A DNA stretch of 10,020 nucleotides. Source: Candidatus Methanoperedens sp. Its GTDB lineage: Archaea > Halobacteriota > Methanosarcinia > Methanosarcinales > Methanoperedenaceae. The stretch lies in assembly GCA_027460605.1 (NCBI GenBank), contig JAPZAN010000083.1, forward strand, positions 1-10,020, read 5' to 3'. The translations under genes were made by a program, and so were the position numbers. Below, piece after piece: positions 1 to 6,582 of this stretch. The notes under the pieces are model-generated. The model was not told where the DNA came from. It searched no databases and saw only the letters and a list, made by a program, of their open reading frames with translations. The number at the start of each line of letters is the position of its first letter. Position 1 is the stretch's first letter.

Positions 1-346
1 GGAGAAACATTGTGAACTTCTGGTCATGTTTATATATGATTCCCTTGTAAGTGAATTTTCCCCAGCTAAACAGGCATATATGAGGTTTTTTTGTTTCTTT
101 TCCCTCAACTTTAGGCATAACGAGTGAGGTTATCTTTTCGATTTTCTCCCTGACATCAGTTTGCTTTTCGTAAGTATCGAAGAGCAGTGTAACTGTGAAA
201 TCCGCTATATTTACCTTATTGAAGCTCAGCGATGAGCCTTCACCGGTTGTCTGTGCAAGGGTCGAGACGGTATATTCCTTCGGATTAAACATCACTTCGG
301 TAGTTTCATTCGTATCGAGGACAGTTATTTGCGCCTTTGAAACCAT
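1..346 (-). CDS. CIS tube/LysM-type baseplate protein, N-terminal part (Pvc7/Afp7-like)
   Basis: Only the first 115 codons are in the window; the gene runs off the left edge. The product starts MVSKAQITVLDTNETTEVMF and continues with an FNPKEYT motif (residues 20-26), TLLFDTYEKQTDVREK (53-68) and FSWGKFTYKG (93-102), ending at FTMFL. This pattern (FNPxEYT, then LLFDTYE...DVR, then F.WG.F...G, then FTMFL) is what I know from the N-terminal domain of CIS tube/LysM proteins, which join the inner tube to the baseplate in Afp/PVC-type particles. The C-terminal LysM part would lie outside the window, so its presence is inferred. The ATG overlaps the TGA of the upstream 742-aa gene by one base (TGATG), and a G-rich Shine-Dalgarno (AGGGGGT, around 354-360) lies eight bases upstream, so translation is probably coupled. 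Family assignment is strong; the full domain layout cannot be seen. Confidence 0.9.
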   Translation of the reverse strand, partial: MVSKAQITVLDTNETTEVMFNPKEYTVSTLAQTTGEGSSLSFNKVNIADFTVTLLFDTYEKQTDVREKIEKITSLVMPKVEGKETKKPHICLFSWGKFTYKGIIYKHDQKFTMFL

Positions 347-2574
347 CAGGATAACCCCCTTCTGTCTTTTTCTATCGAGATTCTTTTCTCAATCATCTTG
401 TAAACGGTATCGGCAATCCTGTTGATCTCATGGAGCGGTTTTTCTCTGAAGTATTCCCTGATAAAAGTATCGTTTATATTCGGGGGAGCTGTTTTTCCTG
501 CCTGTTCCCTGTTTTCCGGAATATTTTCCGTTTTTTGCACCACCGGTTTTTTAAGAATCAGTTCCAGAGAGGAGTTATAGGCACGGGTTGAAACCTCCAT
601 TGGTGTTTTCATGTCATTGGGAATACCGTATTTCAAATCGATACCATGCCGGGGAAAAACCAGGTCAGAAAATTGGTCTTCAGCCGGTTTCAATATTGTC
701 CCCCCGCGATGTGCGCGGATTGTATTTTTTCTTCCTGTCTTTTCATATTCCCTGATAATATTTTCATAGCGTGTATCCACGATGGTTCTCTCTTGCCGGA
801 ATGATTCTGTGCCTTTTTCCGTCATGTCCCGAATACCTGCCAAAGTCCCATCCGCGTTTATGCGCGACGGCTCCCCGGATTGGTTTTCGTTATTTGAGGG
901 CTGTGTTGCAGGGACAAAATGATGAATGCCCCGGTTACTTTTTGAGAGTATGTTCCCGATATTGAACGTTCTTTTTAAATTGCTAAAATTTACAGTATTT
1001 GAAGGATTCAAGACCATTTTTAAAGGCCTGCTTATCAGATGCGAACCGGGGAGGGTTTTGTGGCTTATTCCGGTTTCAGCCATGCTCCGGTGTAAGGCAT
1101 TTTTGGCAGCAGGATGACCGCTCGTTCTTGGAAGCGCCGGTTCTAATGATTGATTCTTTTCATTGTGAATATTTTCGCGGCTTACTTCATTTCCGGCTAA
1201 ACCTTGCCGGGATACTTTTTTGGCTGTGGTGAGACCATTCATTCTATTGGGCGGCGGTTCTAAAAATTCCCTTTCTTTAATAGGATTCCTTAATCCCGAT
1301 ACAGGAGCCTGGATGATACTGTGTTGTGAGCCAGTCTCGATATCGGGAGGGTTTTTTAAATAACCCCTCATCCCGGAGTTTGAATATATGTTTGAGTATA
1401 TCAAAGTCATATTCACGGGCCGGGTTACCAGATGCGAGCCGGTGAATAAAAGGTTCCATTCAGTCCCGCTTTCATGAGGATTATTTTCATAGCTTATGTC
1501 CGTTGCCACCCCGTTTTGCGGATATAATGGCTTTGCAGATACCGCATCTTTTCCAGCCGAAAGGGAGTTCATTATTTTTGCAGGAAAAGAATGCCTTTCT
1601 TCGTGCTGCTTACCGGATACAAAAGAATAACCGGTTTGATAGCGCCGTGAACCGAAAATCCAGGCGTCGGACAATCTTTGAAAATGGCTTATAGTCACAT
1701 TCGCAGAATACGTGACCATTCTAACCGGCTGGATTATCAAATATGAACGGCTGAGTAAAAAATTCCTTTCTGCATTGCCAGACTCCCCCGGAATATGTTC
1801 ATAATCTGTATCCGATACTGTTATTTCCTTCCGGAAAGCATTTGTGCCTTCCGGCGGTCTCACATTCATTATTGCGCGTGCCGGTCCCGAAGAAACTTCT
1901 TCATTGGAAGCCTTTATTCCGGATGGCAGGGGTTGGATTGTCTTTTTATCGTCCTGACCCGGGTAGGAAGAAGAAAGCTGCTTATGCGGAGATGTCCGGT
2001 AACCCTGATATGTTGCGGAATTGTTGAAAAATGTTAAGCCATTTCGTTGCTGAAAATCATTTATCATGTCCCCGTATTGCCTGATATGTAACCGGGGAAT
2101 GGGGTTCCGCTTGAAATCCAGGCCTCGCCATGATTGCCCGAAAAAGCCGGAGACTTTCGGGGGTGCGAATGGTATATGCGAAAGAACACCGATGGCGGTT
2201 TTTTCCGATGTTTTCGTAGCCTGGCCGGGTCGTTTATCCGTCTGCGGTAAATACCCCTCGTTCTTACTATTTATAAAGTTGTATAGTTTCTGAAGATAGT
2301 AATTGTCCGGTGTTTTTATCAACTGCCTGATAAATTCAAAATAAAAGCCGAACTGGAATTTCAGGTAATTGCTAGTTGATACTCTATGTGCGAATTTTTT
2401 ATTCTTTACCCTCATACCTGATAATCTCAGGAATATCAGTGAAGGCAGCCTGCCTGATTTTCTAAAGATGCTGTATTTGCCTGCTATCCGCCTGGAAAAA
2501 TTAAAACCGCCAAGTCCCGGAGCCCGGGCTGGTAGTCCGTCTTGCAAAAGACGTGATTTCATGTCAAATTTCAT
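346..2574 (-). CDS. 742-aa repeat-containing protein of unknown function in the CIS operon
   Basis: I do not recognise a named family. The protein is basic and rich in Ser, Asn, Arg and Pro, with no signal peptide or clear membrane segment. Residues 1-110 are basic and partly aromatic. Residues about 222-634 consist of diverged repeats. One motif reads GSHLISRPLKM (510-520), GSHLVTRPVNM (379-389) and SRSYLIIQPVRM (275-286). A second recurs near 245, 350, 455, 493 and 590, for example AFRKEITVSDTDYEHI and SFRQERTIVDTRYENI. The last 45 residues form a charged helix-like tail (INRIADTVYKMIEKRISIEK, 717-736), which resembles tails I associate with hypothetical proteins at this locus in other eCIS clusters. 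It starts 40 nt after the second tube gene and overlaps the LysM-type gene by one base. A ruler, adaptor, surface or cargo role is possible; none is proven. M5 is an alternative start, and no strong Shine-Dalgarno decides between them. Confidence 0.85.
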   Translation of the reverse strand: MKFDMKSRLLQDGLPARAPGLGGFNFSRRIAGKYSIFRKSGRLPSLIFLRLSGMRVKNKKFAHRVSTSNYLKFQFGFYFEFIRQLIKTPDNYYLQKLYNFINSKNEGYLPQTDKRPGQATKTSEKTAIGVLSHIPFAPPKVSGFFGQSWRGLDFKRNPIPRLHIRQYGDMINDFQQRNGLTFFNNSATYQGYRTSPHKQLSSSYPGQDDKKTIQPLPSGIKASNEEVSSGPARAIMNVRPPEGTNAFRKEITVSDTDYEHIPGESGNAERNFLLSRSYLIIQPVRMVTYSANVTISHFQRLSDAWIFGSRRYQTGYSFVSGKQHEERHSFPAKIMNSLSAGKDAVSAKPLYPQNGVATDISYENNPHESGTEWNLLFTGSHLVTRPVNMTLIYSNIYSNSGMRGYLKNPPDIETGSQHSIIQAPVSGLRNPIKEREFLEPPPNRMNGLTTAKKVSRQGLAGNEVSRENIHNEKNQSLEPALPRTSGHPAAKNALHRSMAETGISHKTLPGSHLISRPLKMVLNPSNTVNFSNLKRTFNIGNILSKSNRGIHHFVPATQPSNNENQSGEPSRINADGTLAGIRDMTEKGTESFRQERTIVDTRYENIIREYEKTGRKNTIRAHRGGTILKPAEDQFSDLVFPRHGIDLKYGIPNDMKTPMEVSTRAYNSSLELILKKPVVQKTENIPENREQAGKTAPPNINDTFIREYFREKPLHEINRIADTVYKMIEKRISIEKDRRGLS

Positions 2575-2614
2575 GTTTTTAGATTTGTCCTTACAGTAAC
2601 TTCCGCTTCCTCAA

Positions 2615-3040
2615 TTACACCACGCCATGATGGGTCAGTACAAGAGTTTCACTTGCAACCGTATTGCTTGTCGCATTGAATGAGGACACATCCCACTTTA
2701 CGGGATACGCTTCAAAGAAATACCAGTCCATTACCTGATTTCCTTCGTGGTCAAGAAGGTAAATAGCACCGCTTTTCCGGCTGATTTTCCCATGTATGAC
2801 GTCTTTGTACCAGTTGTACAGCTCCCAATCGGCAAGCCCGCGTTTTAAGGTAATATCAGTGTATTTTGTACCTCTGGGGAGCTTATACTCGAAATCATTA
2901 ACTCCGCCTTCCCGTATGGAATCGACTTCTGTCTGGATGCTCAAGCCGGAAACGTCTGTAAATCCCCCTGCGATTATGCCTTCAATTTCTACCAGAAACC
3001 TAAAGGCGCTATAAGGGTCTTCTCGTTTTCCAACAACCAT
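2615..3040 (-). CDS. gp19-like tail tube protein, second copy (baseplate-proximal tube type)
   Basis: This 141-residue protein has the T4 gp19-like tail-tube fold pattern: DPYSAFRFLVEIEGI near the N-terminus (8-22), a GGFTDVSGL segment, LPRGTKYTDITLKRGL (54-69), a WELYNWY helix and a C-terminal strand pair ending ASETLVLTHHG. In Afp/PVC-type particles a second, divergent tube protein forms the transition between the repeating tube and the LysM/baseplate hub. Its place after the DUF6760 frame and near the LysM-type gene fits that role, which is inferred from position. The start ATG has AGGAG seven bases upstream (3046-3050), and this overlaps the stop codon of the DUF6760 frame, so the two are probably translated together. 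Length is typical of the family. It is clearly diverged from the tube gene at 3623-4066. Confidence 0.95.
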   Translation of the reverse strand: MVVGKREDPYSAFRFLVEIEGIIAGGFTDVSGLSIQTEVDSIREGGVNDFEYKLPRGTKYTDITLKRGLADWELYNWYKDVIHGKISRKSGAIYLLDHEGNQVMDWYFFEAYPVKWDVSSFNATSNTVASETLVLTHHGVV

Positions 3041-3048
3041 TGCCGCTC

Positions 3049-3234
3049 CTATACTTCAAACATATTCTTCGATTCTTCTCCGTTAAGTTTCTCATTTATT
3101 TTACTTACCTCCTCGCACCATTGCTGCCGCTCCCTATGCTCCATGTTCATTATCGTATCATGGTCCCAGTGAAAGTGGTAAGCCAGAAAGGCTACCTCCT
3201 CGTAGAGGCGCTCGTGGGGGTAGCCTGTTATTCC
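3049..3234 (-). CDS. DUF6760-like CIS protein, likely made by -1 frameshift from the upstream gene
   Basis: After the tail-assembly stop region, the -1 frame encodes about 61 residues: GITGYPHERLYEEVAFLAYH, then FHWDHDTIMNMEHRERQQWC, then EEVSKINEKLNGEESKNMFEV. The pattern (Y..ERLYEEVA.LAYHFHW, then a MEHRER..W helix) is what I know as DUF6760, a small protein common next to tube genes in eCIS operons. No ATG, GTG or TTG precedes the conserved block after the last in-frame stop. The first ATG (within TIMNMEH) would remove half the domain. The upstream gene ends CTG GGG GAA TAA; a -1 slip on the G run would give ...SLGGITGYPHE without a break. Coordinates start at the first codon after the proposed slip. 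Initiation at a rare AUA, AUC or AUU codon is the main alternative. The protein would be the counterpart of the T part of lambda gpGT, helping tube assembly; that role is inferred. Confidence 0.8.
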   Translation of the reverse strand, partial: GITGYPHERLYEEVAFLAYHFHWDHDTIMNMEHRERQQWCEEVSKINEKLNGEESKNMFEV

Positions 3235-3239
3235 CCCAG
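3190..3239 (-). promoter_or_regulatory. Candidate -1 ribosomal frameshift site with downstream stem-loop
   Basis: In transcript sense the zero frame reads CTG GGG GAA TAA. A tRNA on GGG can re-pair perfectly one base back within the five-G run. The A-site GAA would meet GGA, so this is not a perfect X XXY YYZ heptamer. Five bases after GAA begins a stem of seven perfect pairs, GGCTACC (3219-3225) with GGTAGCC (3190-3196), plus two more short paired segments inside. That spacing suits a frameshift-stimulating structure. Coding constraint could also produce the pairing by chance. Confidence 0.45.
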
Positions 3240-3596
3240 GGATTGCACCTCTACATCGAATTTGTGCTCACACTTCGGACAGACCGTCTTGATCACATTC
3301 GAACCATTCTGGTTGATTCTCGTATACATTTCCTGCAGGTATGCGAAATCCCCGGCAAAGAGTCCCTCAATAATCCTGGGGTTTACCATCTTCAAACTCC
3401 CGAGGCTCGTAACGACCCTTGAGAGAAGGATGACGGTCAAATACGCCGGGTTATTCTGCACCCTCGGGTCTTTCATGGGCAGTATCTCATCAGCAGCAGT
3501 GGCAAGCCTCATCTTGCCATCCCTGTGAAGAGTTCCTGCCTCATCCACATATCCCATGGGCAAAGTAAAATCGTGCTCTGTCTGTAAAATTCCCAT
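3228..3596 (-). CDS. Phage tail assembly protein of the CIS type, with C-terminal CxxC motif
   Basis: This 122-residue protein has the pattern seen in tail-assembly proteins of eCIS operons and related myophages: LPMGYVDEAGTLHRDGKMRL (12-31), TAADEILPMKDPRVQNNPAY (33-52) and a helical core with LTVILLSRVVTSLGSL (53-68). The end carries VCPKCEH (105-111), half of a zinc-ribbon-like site with only two Cys and one nearby His visible. In myophages, proteins of this sort act as chaperones at the tube/tape-measure stage rather than as structural parts; that role is inferred here. It starts with ATG behind an AAGGAAG Shine-Dalgarno four bases upstream (3601-3607), 26 nt after the first tube gene. 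Its end overlaps the DUF6760 frame, and part of the translation may continue into it by a -1 shift, as gpG continues into gpGT. Confidence 0.9.
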   Translation of the reverse strand: MGILQTEHDFTLPMGYVDEAGTLHRDGKMRLATAADEILPMKDPRVQNNPAYLTVILLSRVVTSLGSLKMVNPRIIEGLFAGDFAYLQEMYTRINQNGSNVIKTVCPKCEHKFDVEVQSLGE

Positions 3597-3622
3597 TTCG
3601 CTTCCTTCTTTACTAATCCATA

Positions 3623-4066
3623 TTACTTCGTCCTCTTTATCCCTTCATGCACAAGCTCAAGTGTCTCTATGACCACTTCGTTCGCCTTTGCGCTAAAACC
3701 CGACGGGCTATACTTTGTGGGCCACGCCTCCATAATATCCCATCGCGCCTTATCATTTCCTTCCTCATCAATCAATACCAGGGAAATATTCTTTCTTGCC
3801 TTGATTGCCCCGGCATCTTCAACCGATTTTCTCCACTGATAAAGCTCCACCGAGTCCGTTAGCCCTTTCTTCAGGGTTATGTTCCCGTACTTGGTGAGAC
3901 CCGAAAGTTTTTTCTGGAACGGTAAATCGGTTCCTTCCCTGTAATCAACCGAATCTGTGGTAGTATCTGGGATTGTGGCTTCTGCAAAACTTGCAGTTTG
4001 GATTCCACCTATCTCGATTCTGAACCTGAAATTCCTGTAAGGATCGGTTCTTGCTCCTGTTGCCAT
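3623..4066 (-). CDS. gp19-like tail tube protein, first copy (main inner tube)
   Basis: This 147-residue protein belongs to the T4 gp19-like tail tube family. Visible features are DPYRNFRFRIEIGGI (8-22), SFAEATIPD, the strand segment LTKYGNITLKKGL (57-69), the helix VELYQWRKSVEDAG, the DEEGNDKARWDIMEAWP segment and the C-terminal VIETLELVHEGIK. These alternating strands form the hexameric ring that stacks into the inner tube. It lies 28 nt downstream of the sheath gene and has a strong AGGAGG site eight bases before the ATG (4075-4080), which fits a protein needed in many copies. It is taken as the main tube subunit because it directly follows the sheath; that choice between the two copies is inference. 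Length is normal for the family. Confidence 0.96.
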   Translation of the reverse strand: MATGARTDPYRNFRFRIEIGGIQTASFAEATIPDTTTDSVDYREGTDLPFQKKLSGLTKYGNITLKKGLTDSVELYQWRKSVEDAGAIKARKNISLVLIDEEGNDKARWDIMEAWPTKYSPSGFSAKANEVVIETLELVHEGIKRTK

Positions 4067-4094
4067 ATTATTTTCCTCCTTAATTATTTTTCAT

Positions 4095-5630
4095 TTATTT
4101 TGACAATGTCTTCTGCTGTATCCTGATTATTACGAACTCTGCAGGTTTTACCGGCGCTACGCCGACCTCGATAATCAACTGCCCTGCATCTCTTACTTCC
4201 GGCGGATTATTCTCAGCATCGACCTTTACATAGAATGCTTCTTCCGGCGTGCTTCCGAACAATGCACCATCTCTCCATACCCTCAGCAGAAATGCCGTTA
4301 TATTCCTGATTACCGAGCCCCACAGCGCTGGCGAGTTCGGCTCAAATACGACCCACTGTGTACCCTTGTCAATGGACTCCTCAAGGAAGAGGAACAGCCT
4401 CCTGATATTAATGTATTTCCATTCAGGGTCGGCAGTGAGCGTTCTTGCTCCCCATACCACGATGCCTGACGATGGGAAAGAACGGATGACGTTTATACCT
4501 ATGGGATTTAACCCGTCATGTTCGCTCTTTGTGATAATTCTTTCAATACCGCTCACCGAATCAAGATAACCTTCAGAAATGCCTGCAGGCGCCTTATGGA
4601 CTCCCCTTACCGAATCAGTGTGGGCGTATGTGCCTGCGATTGCACCGGATGGAGGGACATATTTTTTCTGTTTCGGGTTCAGAGGATCGCTTACAATAAC
4701 CCATGGGTAGTATAGAGCGCCAAATGAGGAATTAAAGGCATTTCCTGTATAAGTACCGGTTCCCTCTTTAAAGGCTTTAACAGCAGTCGGATCCAGGCTT
4801 ATGGGCGGGTCGGCAATAAAGAAGCAGTCTTTCCTGTTCTGGCAGTAAGCAAGTCCTTTTAAGATTGCATCTCTATTTCCGCTCATATCCGGCATAACGA
4901 CAATATTGATGTCGTCAACCACATCAAATGCGTGAAGACCGTTCAGGGCTTTTCCATCGCCTTCAAAATCTGTTGCCGCAATACTCGTGAGACCATCATT
5001 GCCGCCCGCAAGGGCAAGAGGCGTATCTTTCTTGGGACTTTTCTTAGAACCTGTAACAAGAGGGTCACCCCAGCTATCCTTTTCCACTTTTATATAGGCT
5101 GATATGTCATTTATGCTATCTTCAATAGTGGCGATTGTGAGATTATCGTAGGACTCTATCTCATTATCGTTATATTTTACAACCAGTTTGAACCCGTCTG
5201 TTAATTTCGTATCTAAGGCGGTTGTTGCCACAACGCTGATTTTATTGCCCCATGTGCCTTCTGAAACTGCCGTGATTCTCAATGTGGGATTTGGGGTTGC
5301 GTCGCCGTCATTCATGGTCCCGGCAGAAGCCAGTGCCGTCTTTGTCGTCGGGGCTGTTATATCCGTGTAATGGCATGTCCTGACCACAAAGCATCTTGTT
5401 CCCCCTTCCGAAAAGAACTGATATACAGAGTATGCAAGATACCCGTTGGCAATATAGCCTCCGAATGTATTTATAAACTGTGTCCAGTTCGCTATCTGCT
5501 TTGCCTCTCCTATCGGTCCTCTCTCGGCAATCCCTACAAACGCCCCTGTCGAAGTGCCGACACCTTCTATCGGCTTTGCCCCTGAGGATTTTTCCTCAAC
5601 ATATACTCCTGGTGATAGATATTCAGTCAT
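4095..5630 (-). CDS. Contractile tail sheath protein
   Basis: The 511-residue product begins MTEYLSPGVYVEEKSSG, the hallmark start of CIS and myophage sheath proteins, followed by STGAFVGIAERGPIG (27-41). A more variable, Thr/Asp-rich insert (about 100-200) probably faces outward. The core resumes with VVMPDMSGNRDAILKGL (245-261), the junction KYVPPSGAIAGTYAHTD (324-340), GVHKAPAG (343-350), and a C-terminal domain with INVIRSFPSSGIVVWGARTL (379-398), INIRRLFLFLEESI (407-420) and FLLRVWRDGALFG (447-459). Subunits form the helical sheath that shortens to drive the inner tube through a target envelope. A near-perfect AAGGAGGT site (5636-5643) five bases before the ATG suggests high expression. 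There is a single sheath gene here, whereas Afp/PVC clusters carry several; further paralogs could lie outside the window. Confidence 0.98.
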   Translation of the reverse strand: MTEYLSPGVYVEEKSSGAKPIEGVGTSTGAFVGIAERGPIGEAKQIANWTQFINTFGGYIANGYLAYSVYQFFSEGGTRCFVVRTCHYTDITAPTTKTALASAGTMNDGDATPNPTLRITAVSEGTWGNKISVVATTALDTKLTDGFKLVVKYNDNEIESYDNLTIATIEDSINDISAYIKVEKDSWGDPLVTGSKKSPKKDTPLALAGGNDGLTSIAATDFEGDGKALNGLHAFDVVDDINIVVMPDMSGNRDAILKGLAYCQNRKDCFFIADPPISLDPTAVKAFKEGTGTYTGNAFNSSFGALYYPWVIVSDPLNPKQKKYVPPSGAIAGTYAHTDSVRGVHKAPAGISEGYLDSVSGIERIITKSEHDGLNPIGINVIRSFPSSGIVVWGARTLTADPEWKYINIRRLFLFLEESIDKGTQWVVFEPNSPALWGSVIRNITAFLLRVWRDGALFGSTPEEAFYVKVDAENNPPEVRDAGQLIIEVGVAPVKPAEFVIIRIQQKTLSK

Positions 5631-5635
5631 ATTAT

Positions 5636-5643
5636 ACCTCCTT
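5636..5643 (-). promoter_or_regulatory. Near-perfect Shine-Dalgarno of the sheath gene
   Basis: AAGGAGGT in transcript sense, five bases before the sheath ATG. It is the strongest ribosome-binding site in the window and fits the high copy number of sheath subunits in a particle. Confidence 0.85.
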
Positions 5644-5656
5644 TATTTAATTTAGA

Positions 5657-5884
5657 TTATCTTCCTTTTCTTACGTAACTGGTCTTCTTCGGTTCTTCCT
5701 TTTCAGCCTCCTCTTCCTTCTGGCCGAGGATAATCCCGCCTTTTGAAAGAAGGGTTTGCAGATGCGATGACGATAATTCCTCATCTGTAACATCCGCTGT
5801 GCCTTTTGCTAAAAGGTCAATATTTTTACCACTATTCAAATTAATTATAATTCTCTGATTGAGTTTATTTCGTATTACTGGCAT
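5657..5884 (-). CDS. Small 75-aa CIS protein encoded just before the sheath
   Basis: The reading frame is open from an upstream ATG at 5926, but the start at 5884 is preferred. It has GGGAGG three bases upstream (5888-5893), while the upstream ATG has no recognisable site. The product starts MPVIRNKLNQRIIINLNSGK, has DLLAKGTADVTDEELSSSHL in the middle, then LSKGGIILG and a highly charged Glu/Lys tail ending VRKGR. The middle resembles small proteins I remember upstream of sheath genes in other eCIS clusters, where a short strand-rich unit ends in a helix with a Ser-x-His-Leu segment. No enzymatic motif is visible. A role at the sheath or tube end, or as an assembly factor, is inferred from position only. 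It ends 26 nt before the sheath ATG. It could also be a baseplate or cap accessory. Confidence 0.8.
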   Translation of the reverse strand: MPVIRNKLNQRIIINLNSGKNIDLLAKGTADVTDEELSSSHLQTLLSKGGIILGQKEEEAEKEEPKKTSYVRKGR

Positions 5885-6015
5885 AAACCTCCCGTCTAAA
5901 ATCTTCAACTCGATACAAATTTTCAATAGTTACTTTGCACTATCTTATTTTTGAAAACCCTCCCCTGATTTTTCAGGTTCAGTTAGTTTTGAATCTAAAG
6001 TTTAACACCTCCATC
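5885..6015 (-). other. 131-nt intergenic gap with a small stem-loop
   Basis: This is the longest gap inside the operon and separates the assembly genes from the structural genes. It contains CCTGA-N4-TCAGG (5964-5977), a 5-bp perfect stem. No T run follows on the minus strand, so it does not look like a strong terminator. The rest is A/T-rich. An internal promoter or mRNA-processing site for the sheath transcript is possible, but I cannot define -35 and -10 elements. Confidence 0.4.
5888..5893 (-). promoter_or_regulatory. Shine-Dalgarno that decides the start of the 75-aa gene
   Basis: GGGAGG in transcript sense, three bases before the ATG at 5884. The in-frame ATG at 5926 has no comparable site, so the shorter product is favoured. 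Spacing is a little short. Confidence 0.65.
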
Positions 6016-6582
6016 CTACTGTCTGGTCAGCATTATCGGATTGATAATACGTGTCACTACACCTTTTTTTAACAGAACGGGAACGCTCCCGCTTATATAT
6101 CCATCTTTATTAATAGTTAGTGTTATATTTATATCACTATCTATGGTAAACCGGATGAAAAAACCGCCGTCATCTTCCGAAGTTGCGCTCTCTGTCATGG
6201 TTGTGACGTTTATGGCGGCATTGGCAATCGGTCTGTATTCCTGGTCGACAATCCTTCCCAAAAGGACTGTAAGCCCGTCAGGAAAGGGGTAATTGGATTT
6301 CGGGGTCAGCATCAACTCGGCAAAAGGCTGTTTGGGGTCAATCGATTTGGTATCAACGGTCAAATTTCCTGGTTTGTAAAAATGACCGCCGCCTGTAAGG
6401 ACGTGTTCTCCTTCGGGAAGGTCTATCAAAAGGAAATAGCCTGTGCCGTGTTGAACAATTTCTTTCCTTACCCCTGCGGCTTTTAAGAACACATCTCCGG
6501 TAGTCTTTTTATCCGGGGAAAGGTCGTCTTTCAGCATTACTGCAAGACTCAGGACTGACTTTGTTCTTTCAAGAAAGGTCAT
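6016..6582 (-). CDS. CIS protein with C-terminal carboxypeptidase-regulatory-like domain
   Basis: The 188-residue product has two parts. The N-terminal half (1-90) contains LSLAVMLKDDLSPDKKTTGD (12-31), a GYFLLIDLPEGEHVLTGGGH stretch (48-67) and PFAELMLTPKSNYPFPDG. The C-terminal half (from about 104) reads as a carboxypeptidase-regulatory-like or CNA-B-type beta sandwich: VLLGRIVDQEYRPIANAAIN (106-125), then VTTMTESATSEDDGGFFIRF (126-145), then ITLTINKDGY (153-162) and a final strand set. Such domains carry no catalysis; the name refers to the fold. Proteins like this accompany DUF4255 genes in many eCIS operons, but their role is not established; a decoration or cap-proximal function is inference. 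The ATG overlaps the upstream DUF4255 stop by four bases (ATGA), implying translational coupling. No signal peptide is seen, consistent with cytoplasmic assembly. Confidence 0.85.
   Translation of the reverse strand: MTFLERTKSVLSLAVMLKDDLSPDKKTTGDVFLKAAGVRKEIVQHGTGYFLLIDLPEGEHVLTGGGHFYKPGNLTVDTKSIDPKQPFAELMLTPKSNYPFPDGLTVLLGRIVDQEYRPIANAAINVTTMTESATSEDDGGFFIRFTIDSDINITLTINKDGYISGSVPVLLKKGVVTRIINPIMLTRQ

Noticed and set aside
3040..3528. 162-aa plus-strand open frame
   Set aside because: It lies opposite the tail-assembly, DUF6760 and tube reading frames, which have clear family patterns. Its product looks like antisense translation.
2615..5630. A complete myophage prophage
   Set aside because: Sheath, two tube proteins, DUF4255, DUF6760 and the CIS-type AAA+ ATPase together are typical of eCIS, and no capsid, portal, terminase or lysis gene is seen. 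Only flanking sequence could exclude it completely.
5964..5977. CCTGA-N4-TCAGG stem as a terminator
   Set aside because: The stem is only 5 bp and no T run follows on the transcribed strand. Termination here would also separate the ATPase and cap genes from the rest of the operon.
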